This document shows, piece after piece, positions 13,346 through 19,917 of a DNA stretch of 19,917 nt. The stretch covers positions 19,953 to 39,869 of the forward strand of contig DEBN01000118.1 of the NCBI GenBank assembly GCA_002348825.1, written 5' to 3'. Every line of letters starts with the position of its first letter. Within the stretch, counting starts at the first letter, position 1. Below the pieces are notes generated by a model. That model was not told the DNA's origin. It saw only the letters and a program-made list of their open reading frames with translations, and searched no databases. Origin of the DNA: Gammaproteobacteria bacterium UBA2955. GTDB lineage: Bacteria; Pseudomonadota; Gammaproteobacteria; Pseudomonadales; Azotimanducaceae. The translations under genes were made by a program, and so were the position numbers.

Positions 13346-14017
13346 ATGTCGCTAGCAGGAAAGAAAATAATTATAACCGGAGCCGCTGGCGGACTGGGCG
13401 CCGGCGTAGCGCGAGTCGCTTATGGTCAGGGTGCAGAAGTGGTGTTGCTGGACGTGATTGACGATTTTACCTCTGAGCTTGGGCAGGCCTATAGCGTCGA
13501 TTTACTCGACCCTGAGGCTGTGCAGAGGGTATTCGAAGTCATCGGTGATTTTGATGTTCTGGCTAACATTGCCGGTGGGTTTGATATGGGCCCCAGCGTC
13601 GACGGCACAGAAGACGAGTTTTGGCAGCGTATGTTTGATATCAATGTCACTACGTTACGGCGGGTGCTGAAAGTGGCGGTGCCAGTTTTGGTAGGTCGAG
13701 GTGGCGGCGGCATAATCAATGTTGGCGCGGTCGGTGCGCTGCAGGGCAGCGCCTATATGAGTGCTTATCAGGCCTCTAAGGCCGCGGTGATGCGGCTTAC
13801 CGAATCTCTCAGTGAAGAGGTTAAGGCCTTGGGAGTTAACGTAAACGCGGTGTTGCCGAGTGTAATCGATACGCCCAGCAATCGCAGCGCAATGCCGGAT
13901 GCAGACTTTGAGCTGTGGGTCAGTCCAACGGATCTGGGTGAAGTCATTTGCTTCCTCGGTTCTGATGCGGCAAAGGCTGTGCATGGCGCGTTAGTGCCGG
14001 TTCGGGGGTTGGTGTAG
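13346..14017 (+). CDS. SDR-family oxidoreductase with Ala at the usual catalytic Ser position
   Basis: An SDR of 223 residues. It has TGAAGGLG (11-18), DLLD (52-55), NIAGG (74-78), N100 in DIN, and YQASK (Y141, K145). The serine normally found in a NxSSxxG context is replaced: here the stretch reads NVGAVGA, with A128 at the expected site. The NVGA, VNAVLPSVIDTPSNR and MPDADFELWV segments together look like a recognisable SDR subfamily rather than a decayed gene. The ATG at 13346 starts the Rossmann strand MSLAGKKIIITG; upstream in-frame ATGs (13244, 13286) add low-complexity residues unlike SDRs. The ribosome site is weak (AAGAGCAAG). The gene is divergent from the membrane-protein gene. Its substrate is unknown. 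Confidence 0.82.
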   Translation: MSLAGKKIIITGAAGGLGAGVARVAYGQGAEVVLLDVIDDFTSELGQAYSVDLLDPEAVQRVFEVIGDFDVLANIAGGFDMGPSVDGTEDEFWQRMFDINVTTLRRVLKVAVPVLVGRGGGGIINVGAVGALQGSAYMSAYQASKAAVMRLTESLSEEVKALGVNVNAVLPSVIDTPSNRSAMPDADFELWVSPTDLGEVICFLGSDAAKAVHGALVPVRGLV

Positions 14018-14034
14018 CAGGGGATGTTGCGAAC

Positions 14035-14066
14035 CGAAACGACAGCTGCGCGCAGCAGTCATTTCG
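14035..14066. repeat. 32-bp near-perfect palindrome before the CaiB-fusion / carboxylase operon
   Basis: Two 16-base arms, CGAAACGACAGCTGCG and CGCAGCAGTCATTTCG, are reverse complements at 14 of 16 positions (mismatches 14040/14061 and 14044/14057). The core GCTGCGCGCAGC (14045-14056) is perfect. It sits 18 bases after the SDR stop and 34 before the next GTG. No T tract follows on either strand, so it is not a standard intrinsic terminator; an operator or an RNA stem-loop are both possible. Confidence 0.7.
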
Positions 14067-14100
14067 CGGCCATTAAAAAGCCTCGATAGGGAGCCTAGAT

Positions 14101-16500
14101 GTGTCAAATTTAGCGTCTGCTTATTCGGGGCTTAATGTTCTTGATCTTTCCTCAAGATTATCCGGCGCTTTTGCGGCTCGACTATTTGGTGATCTTGGTG
14201 CCGATGTAGTGATTGCCGAGCCGCCTGGAGGACATGTTTTGCGGCGCGAGCGACCGTTGCACGGTGGCGAGAGTCCGGTGCATGCGTATGTCAACTGGAA
14301 TAAGCGCAGTAGTCGATACGTTGATTTTTCCGAATTGCACGATTTGGCGACTGCCGCCGACGTGGTCGTCGCGACAGATTTAAAAACCGCAGCAGACCTG
14401 CACGCGTGGTTAAAATCCAGCGCGGTGTTAGTGGTGGTGACGCCTCACGGTGGGGATGGCGAATTGCATGCAGCCCCAGGAAATAACTTAACAACCAGCG
14501 CGCGTTCAGGATGGTCTTACATTAACCGCTTGCGTGATGAACCGCCGCTGCAGATGCCGCGGCACCAGAGTGGCTATATTGGCGGTATCGCCGGATACAT
14601 CGCTGCATCAGCAGCGCTCTTGCGGCGCCATACCGAAAGCATTGCGGAGCGAGTTGACGTCAGCGAGCTGGAGGCCTTTGCGCACACCGCTCATCCGTGG
14701 GCCATTATGTCGATATACGCGGGTCAGGAGGACTGCTTCGGCCCGGTCGGCTGGCGTCCGCGGGGCGCGCTCAGTCCGCTTTGGCCGGCGGGCGGCGGTG
14801 ATGTGCATCTGGCTATTGGCGATTTCCATAACTGGACAGAGGCAATGTCCTTTTTAGGGTTGCCGGAGCTCGGCAAAGATCCCGAGCTGATTGTCGACTA
14901 TGGTCGCCATGGCCGCGATCTTAGAGAGGTTGTTGAAAAGCTTGGCGACGTATTACCGGATATCGACCGTTGGACAGCGTTTCATGCTCTTGCCCAGCTG
15001 CGGTGTGTGATCGGTGTTGTGCAGAATATGCAAGATCTGGGACAGGATGCGCAGTTTCGCGCGCGTAAATTCCTTGTTGACTTCGAAGTCGACGGAGCTT
15101 CAGTGCGCGCACCCGGCGCGCCCTTTCAATTAATGCCCGCGCCATGGCGACTCGTTAACCCAGCACCCAGCCAGGGCCAGCACAGACTTAAGTTCAAGCC
15201 CGCACGTTTTAAGGCTCAGCCGCAAACTGCGTCAGATCGGCAGGGACCGTTGGCAGGCTGCAGAGTTCTAAGCTTTGGTCAGGCATGGTCCGGTGCCTTT
15301 GCGGCGGAGACTCTGGCGTTTTTGGGTGCGGACGTCGTGCAGGTAGCCAGTCTGCAGCGCCCCGACGTTTGGCGTCGTGTTCGAACTGGCGTGCCCGAAG
15401 GTGTACGAGATGAGGCGAAAAGACAACATCCGCTGAATACATCCGGGCTCTTTAACTCGGTAAATTTGAATAGCCGTGAACTCACCTTAAATATGAAAGC
15501 GCCAGAAGGCATGGCGCTATTTTGGCGTTTGGTGGCGAATTTCGATGTCGTTCTCGATAATTTTCGCGCCACAGTGATGCCCGGCTGGGGCGTCTCGCTG
15601 GATAAATTGAACGCCGTACGTCCCGGTATCATTTGGGCTTCTATTTCCGGCTATGGGAGCGATGGTCCCTACAGTGACTATCCCGCAAATGGCGCGAGTA
15701 CAGAACCTATGTCTGGTTTTTCTTCGTTGCATGGTTACGAGGGCGACACAGGCATGAATACCGCAGGACTTTACCCCGACCCCGTTTCCGGCTATTTGCT
15801 TTCCGCGGGCATTGTTTCCGCATTACACCATCGCAATCTTACGGGCGCGCCGCAACGCGTTGATTTAGCAATGATGGAGGCGGTCAGTGTGTTGTGCGGT
15901 GATGCTTTCGTTGAATACCAGCTTTCAGGGAATGTGCCGGGCCCTATGGGCAATCGTCATCCGAATTATGCGCCGCACAATCACTACCGCTGTGCTGGCG
16001 ATGAATGGTTGGCGCTGGCTGTTGAAACTGATGCGCAATGGCAGGTACTCGCGGATTTGATCGGGGGTGAGTTGGTGGAAACCAAATGGCGTTCCAGCGC
16101 CTTTCGCAAGGCTGCGGAAGCTGAGCTCGACCAACTGATCGAAAACTATTGTGTGGATAGAAGCGCGCAGCAGCTCGAACAAAGGTTTTCCGCAGCAGGG
16201 CTCATTGCGGCGCGGGTCGTTCCGTTGCACGAACTGTACAGCAACGTCGATACGGCGCTTTTTCGCAACGGGTTCATTCAAAAGGTCATGCATCCCGAAG
16301 CGGGAGCGTCGTTATTGCCAGGCGCCCCGTGGCATTTTTCGGCGTCTGACGCTGTTCGGCTGCGGTCAGCACCGTGCGTCGGCGAGCATAGCCGTCAGTT
16401 ATTGAGAGAAGAGTTGGGCATCAATGACGCGGATTATCGGAATTTAGTCAGCCAAGGAATCACCGGTACGTTGCAGGAATATGCGGAACTCAAACAGTAA
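14101..16500 (+). CDS. Fused tandem CaiB/BaiF (family III) CoA-transferase-like protein
   Basis: A 799-residue protein made of two CaiB/BaiF domains, about 1-370 and 385-799, against about 380-430 for a normal one. Each half begins with the family's Rossmann start (LNVLDLSSRLSGAFAARLFG; CRVLSFGQAWSGAFAAETLA) followed by GADVV. The second half has DNFRATVMPGWG and ISGYGSDGPYSDY blocks. At the position of the catalytic Asp, aligned by eye to the AYD motif of the 4167-5294 protein, the first half has N129 (GNNLTTSARSG) and the second G531 (ANGASTEPMSG, with E535 nearby). It may thus act differently, or as a CoA-transferase with another residue. The GTG start has AGGGAG seven bases upstream. A 31-base gap leads to the carboxylase gene, so both are likely one transcript. 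Confidence 0.88.
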   Translation: MSNLASAYSGLNVLDLSSRLSGAFAARLFGDLGADVVIAEPPGGHVLRRERPLHGGESPVHAYVNWNKRSSRYVDFSELHDLATAADVVVATDLKTAADLHAWLKSSAVLVVVTPHGGDGELHAAPGNNLTTSARSGWSYINRLRDEPPLQMPRHQSGYIGGIAGYIAASAALLRRHTESIAERVDVSELEAFAHTAHPWAIMSIYAGQEDCFGPVGWRPRGALSPLWPAGGGDVHLAIGDFHNWTEAMSFLGLPELGKDPELIVDYGRHGRDLREVVEKLGDVLPDIDRWTAFHALAQLRCVIGVVQNMQDLGQDAQFRARKFLVDFEVDGASVRAPGAPFQLMPAPWRLVNPAPSQGQHRLKFKPARFKAQPQTASDRQGPLAGCRVLSFGQAWSGAFAAETLAFLGADVVQVASLQRPDVWRRVRTGVPEGVRDEAKRQHPLNTSGLFNSVNLNSRELTLNMKAPEGMALFWRLVANFDVVLDNFRATVMPGWGVSLDKLNAVRPGIIWASISGYGSDGPYSDYPANGASTEPMSGFSSLHGYEGDTGMNTAGLYPDPVSGYLLSAGIVSALHHRNLTGAPQRVDLAMMEAVSVLCGDAFVEYQLSGNVPGPMGNRHPNYAPHNHYRCAGDEWLALAVETDAQWQVLADLIGGELVETKWRSSAFRKAAEAELDQLIENYCVDRSAQQLEQRFSAAGLIAARVVPLHELYSNVDTALFRNGFIQKVMHPEAGASLLPGAPWHFSASDAVRLRSAPCVGEHSRQLLREELGINDADYRNLVSQGITGTLQEYAELKQ

Positions 16501-16531
16501 GCAATACATGTCGAAGGAGAGGTAACAGAAG

Positions 16532-19500
16532 ATGAATTTTAATGGCGTGCTTATCGCAAATCGGGGTGAAATCGCGATCAGAATCGCGCGGGCATCGCAA
16601 GACTTAGGGTTGCGCACTGTGGCTGTTTACTCTATCGACGATGCAGCGAGCCTGCACACGCAAATAGCGGATGAAGCTGTGCAGTTAAACGGCATGGGTG
16701 CGCCTGCTTATCTCGATATCACAGCTATGATCGAAGCTGCAAAAGCTACCGGTTGTGATGCAATTCATCCCGGTTATGGCTTTCTTTCTGAGCAAGCTGA
16801 ATTCGCCGTTGCCTGCGCCGATGCGGGCATAAAATTTATCGGTCCCGCGGCAGCGCACCTCAGACTTTTTGGTAATAAAGGGCAAGCCCGGGCATCCGCT
16901 ATTGCCGCAAATGTGCCGGTGCTCGAAGGCATTGATCGCAGTGTCACGCTCGACGAAGCTCGGGAGTTTTTGTCTCGACATCCGCAGGGGATAGTCATCA
17001 AAGCAGTGGCTGGCGGTGGCGGTCGCGGTACCCGTGCTGTTACCGATGCAAACGAACTCGAGGAAGCTTTTAACCGCTGCCGTTCCGAGGCCGGCGCTGC
17101 TTTTGGAATCGAAGACGTTTATGTCGAAGTCTTTATGCCGCAGGCACGTCACATCGAGGTTCAGATTATCGGCGATGCGCACGGCGCTGTGGTGGATCTG
17201 GGTGAGCGCGAATGCTCTGCTCAACGACGTAACCAAAAAGTGGTCGAAATTGCGCCGGCGCCGAATCTGGCCGAGGAGGTGCGCCGGGATATCATTGACG
17301 CAGCTTTGCGTTTCGCGGCGCAGGAAGGTTATCAAAGCTTAGGCACGTTCGAATTTCTCCTCAGTAGCGAGGCTGGTGCGACGGACTTTGTGTTCATTGA
17401 AGCCAATGCGCGGTTGCAAGTTGAGCACACTGTAACTGAAGCCGTGACCGGGGTTGATTTGGTGCAGAGCCAGATCCAGGTCGCGGGAGGAATGTCTTTG
17501 GAGGCCCTCGATCTGGGAGCGGGCGGTCAATGTCAGGGTTTTGCCGTGCAGGCACGGGTCAACATGGAAACGCTGACCCCGGACGGCACCGTATTACCAA
17601 CTTCGGGAACGCTCAGTGCCTATGAAGCACCCAGTGGTCCGGGTGTGCGTGTCGATGGCTTTGGCTACGCTGGCTATACCACGTCCACCGCATTTGACTC
17701 GCTGCTGGCTAAAGTGGTGGTGTCGAGCAAAGCGCCAGATTTTGCCGCTGTCTGCGCTAAGGCGGTCAGGGCGCTAGCGGAATTTCGCATTGAAGGCGTG
17801 GGTACAAATACGCATTTCTTACAGAACATTTTGGGTCATCAGGCGTTTGTTGATGGCCTCATTCACACGCGCTGGGTGGATGAGCATATGCAGGATCTGG
17901 CAGCTCCTTCGGTTATGCGTGAGCGCTTTGTCGCTTCGAAGGCGACTGAGCAGGGCGACGGCTTTGCAGGAGCCCGGGTCGACACATCTGACCCGCTGGC
18001 TCTCTTCGCCCATGACGCAGAAGTGAAAAATCGGCGCAGCGATGTTGCTCAAGACCAGCCAGCGATTATCGGCCCCGACGGTTCGGTTGGAGTAAGTTCA
18101 CCGATCCAGGGCACTATTGTTGGAATAGACGTAGAGGTTGGCGAAGAGGTGAGGTCGGGGCAGCAACTGGCGGTTGTCGAAGCGATGAAAATGGAGCACG
18201 TCATCGCTGCGGACTTCGATGGCGTCGTGCGACAGGTGACGATGGCGCAGGGCGATATCGTTCGCGAGGGGTTTCCCATCGTATTTGTTGAATCTGCGGA
18301 AGTTACTAGAGGCGCAGCGGTTGAACATACAGACGTTGACCTAGATCACGTTCGAGCGGACCTGCAGGAAAATATTGATCGCCACGCGTTCACGTTAGAT
18401 GAAAATCGTGCTGAAGCGGTAAATAAACGTCACGCACGCGGTGGCCGAATGCCGCGAGAGAATATTGCTGAATTAATGGATGCAGAATCTTTCAAGGAAT
18501 ATTGGCCGCTGGTGGTGGCGCGACAGCATAAACGACATGATATAGAGACGCTGCGCGAACGTACGCCGGGCGATGGTGTGGTGGCTGGCACCGGTACGGT
18601 AAATGCCGATCTGTTTGGCGACGAAGCGTCTCGCGCCGTCGTGGTTCATTACGACTACACCGTTCTAGCCGGCACTCAAGGGGCGAGAAATCACTACAAG
18701 CAGGACCGCATGTTCGAACTCGCTCTGCGTTGGCGCATGCCGCTGATTCTGTTTGGTGAGGGTGGTGGAGGCCGTCCCGGGGATGACAGTACAGGTCCGG
18801 CCGTTGCTTTCGATACCAATACCTTTACCACGTTTTCTAAGTTGTCTGGTGCTGTGCCGCTGGTGGGGGTTAATCATGGGCGCTGTTTTGCTGGTAATAC
18901 GGCTTTGCTCGCTTGCTGTGACGTCATAATTGCGACAAAAGATTCGACAATCGCCATGGGCGGGCCTGCGATGATCGAAGGCGGCGGTTTGGGCATTTAC
19001 ACGCCCGAAGAGGTGGGTCCTATGTCGTTTCAGGTACCGAACGGGGTTGTCGATATACTGGTTGAGGATGAGGCCGAGGCGGTGCAGGTTGCGAAGCAGT
19101 ACCTCGGGTATTTTCAAGGTAAGGTCGCTGACTGGGTGGCCCCTGACCAACGCAAACTGCGACATATCGTGCCGGAAAATCGTCTCAGACTTTATGACAT
19201 GCGCGAGATCATCAACACCATCGCCGATGAGGAATCGGTGCTAGAAATTCGTAAAGATTTTGGGGTTGGCGTTATCACATGCTTTATAAGGGTCGAGGGC
19301 AAACCTATGGGTTTGATTGCGAATAACCCGCATCACCTCGCAGGCGCTATCGATTCGGATGGAGCCGATAAGGGCGCTCGCTTTATCCAATTGTGCGACG
19401 CCTTCGACATTCCTATTTTAAGTCTCATGGATTGCCCGGGCATGATGGTTGGGCCTGAAGTAGAAGCGACAGCGTTGGTGCGCCACTGCGTCCGCATGTT

Positions 19501-19906
19501 CAATGCAGGGGCCAACATCACGACACCGTTGTTTGGAGTTGTCGTGCGTAAAGCATACGGTTTGGGTGTCCAAGCGATGTGTGGCGCCGGTGCACTGGTC
19601 GGATTCTTTACCGTTGCCTGGCCGACCGCCGAGTTTGCTGGCATGAACATCGAGGGCTCCGTCAAGCTCGGGTATCGCAACGAGCTTATGGCGATAGAGG
19701 ACCCACAACAACGCGCTGATGAATTTCAGCAGCGAGTGGACCGTGCGTACGATGCGGCTAAAGCGGTAAATGCGGCAGCTGGAGGGGGTCTTGATGATGT
19801 TATAGACCCCGCTGAAACTCGCTCTTGGGTGGCCGAAAGTTTGAAGCGTTTGCCGCCGGTAGCCCAACGGACAGAGAAAAAGTACCCCTTTATCGATACC
19901 TGGTAG
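16532..19906 (+). CDS. Single-chain biotin-dependent acyl-CoA carboxylase (LCC-like: BC-BCCP-CT)
   Basis: All functions of an acyl-CoA carboxylase are in one 1,124-residue chain. The biotin carboxylase (about 1-450) has LIANRGEIAIRIAR, the ATP-grasp loop KAVAGGGGRG (157-166), ERECSAQRRNQK and EANARLQVEHTVTE. The biotin-carrier domain (about 521-588) has EAMKMEH with biotinyl-lysine K553. The carboxyltransferase (about 620-1124) has GEGGGGRPGDD (742-752), NHGRCFAGN, DCPGMMVGPE (from D967) and RKAYGLGVQAM. This order matches the single-chain, multi-domain long-chain acyl-CoA carboxylase (LCC) known from Mycobacterium avium. It should make a 2-carboxyacyl-CoA from an acyl-CoA (acetyl, propionyl or longer). 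AGGAGAGG precedes the ATG by 9 bases. It is probably co-transcribed with the CaiB fusion. Substrate length cannot be read here. Confidence 0.93.
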   Translation: MNFNGVLIANRGEIAIRIARASQDLGLRTVAVYSIDDAASLHTQIADEAVQLNGMGAPAYLDITAMIEAAKATGCDAIHPGYGFLSEQAEFAVACADAGIKFIGPAAAHLRLFGNKGQARASAIAANVPVLEGIDRSVTLDEAREFLSRHPQGIVIKAVAGGGGRGTRAVTDANELEEAFNRCRSEAGAAFGIEDVYVEVFMPQARHIEVQIIGDAHGAVVDLGERECSAQRRNQKVVEIAPAPNLAEEVRRDIIDAALRFAAQEGYQSLGTFEFLLSSEAGATDFVFIEANARLQVEHTVTEAVTGVDLVQSQIQVAGGMSLEALDLGAGGQCQGFAVQARVNMETLTPDGTVLPTSGTLSAYEAPSGPGVRVDGFGYAGYTTSTAFDSLLAKVVVSSKAPDFAAVCAKAVRALAEFRIEGVGTNTHFLQNILGHQAFVDGLIHTRWVDEHMQDLAAPSVMRERFVASKATEQGDGFAGARVDTSDPLALFAHDAEVKNRRSDVAQDQPAIIGPDGSVGVSSPIQGTIVGIDVEVGEEVRSGQQLAVVEAMKMEHVIAADFDGVVRQVTMAQGDIVREGFPIVFVESAEVTRGAAVEHTDVDLDHVRADLQENIDRHAFTLDENRAEAVNKRHARGGRMPRENIAELMDAESFKEYWPLVVARQHKRHDIETLRERTPGDGVVAGTGTVNADLFGDEASRAVVVHYDYTVLAGTQGARNHYKQDRMFELALRWRMPLILFGEGGGGRPGDDSTGPAVAFDTNTFTTFSKLSGAVPLVGVNHGRCFAGNTALLACCDVIIATKDSTIAMGGPAMIEGGGLGIYTPEEVGPMSFQVPNGVVDILVEDEAEAVQVAKQYLGYFQGKVADWVAPDQRKLRHIVPENRLRLYDMREIINTIADEESVLEIRKDFGVGVITCFIRVEGKPMGLIANNPHHLAGAIDSDGADKGARFIQLCDAFDIPILSLMDCPGMMVGPEVEATALVRHCVRMFNAGANITTPLFGVVVRKAYGLGVQAMCGAGALVGFFTVAWPTAEFAGMNIEGSVKLGYRNELMAIEDPQQRADEFQQRVDRAYDAAKAVNAAAGGGLDDVIDPAETRSWVAESLKRLPPVAQRTEKKYPFIDTW

Positions 19907-19917
19907 GCTGCGCTGTT

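Noticed and set aside
16685..17335. 216-codon open frame antisense to the carboxylase
   Set aside because: It is opposite the strongly conserved biotin carboxylase domain and reads as a non-family, Cys/His-rich shadow.
1..19917. CRISPR array, insertion sequence, prophage or toxin-antitoxin genes
   Set aside because: No repeated units, transposase, integrase or short toxin-like gene pair was seen on either strand.

Overview
The window is a gene-dense stretch of ordinary bacterial chromosome. It has 17 protein genes, two of them on the minus strand as a pair, one other minus-strand gene, and one truncated by the left edge. It carries no rRNA or tRNA gene, CRISPR array or mobile element that I can recognise. 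The best guess is a gammaproteobacterium or close relative, probably a free-living heterotroph. This rests on the homodimeric AceE-type E1, the RNase AM homologue, the HI0933/YhiN flavoprotein and the gammaproteobacterial style of Shine-Dalgarno sites. It is an inference from protein families, not a phylogeny.

Layout. (1) 1-245, minus: the N-terminus of a crotonase-fold beta-oxidation protein. (2) 412-2414, plus: two overlapping genes, an RNase AM (YciV-type PHP exonuclease) and a YhiN/HI0933 flavoprotein, both linked to ribosomal RNA by what is known of their families. (3) 2652-4085, plus: an NAD-type aldehyde dehydrogenase closed by a clear intrinsic terminator. (4) 4167-11112, plus: a likely operon of a CaiB/BaiF CoA-transferase, a HIT protein, an AceE-type 2-oxoacid dehydrogenase E1, a short-chain dehydrogenase, a thiolase-fold protein without the usual cysteine, and its DUF35 partner. 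(5) 11137-12365, minus: dephospho-CoA kinase (coaE) followed by a one-base-overlapping small PHP-domain gene. (6) 12470-12790, plus: an adrenodoxin-type [2Fe-2S] ferredoxin. (7) 12843-13220, minus: a small four-helix membrane protein. (8) 13346-14017, plus: a second SDR. (9) 14101-19906, plus: a fused double CaiB/BaiF protein and a single-chain acyl-CoA carboxylase, preceded by a 32-bp near-perfect palindrome.

The common theme is acyl-CoA chemistry. Acids are attached to CoA by CoA-transferases or made by oxidative decarboxylation (AceE). They are oxidised by SDRs, cleaved by a thiolase or retro-aldolase pair, oxidised as aldehydes (ALDH) and carboxylated (LCC-type carboxylase), with coaE supplying the cofactor itself. 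The ferredoxin would fit a P450 or Rieske oxygenase encoded elsewhere. A catabolic route for branched, isoprenoid or steroid-like compounds would suit this set, but no substrate can be read from the sequence.

The points most worth a second look are the animal-CoA-synthase-like CoaE, the cysteine-less thiolase with DUF35, the double CaiB fusion lacking the standard catalytic Asp in both halves, the palindrome ahead of it, the orphan AceE, and the overlapping RNase AM / YhiN pair. No intergenic stretch exceeds 300 bases.
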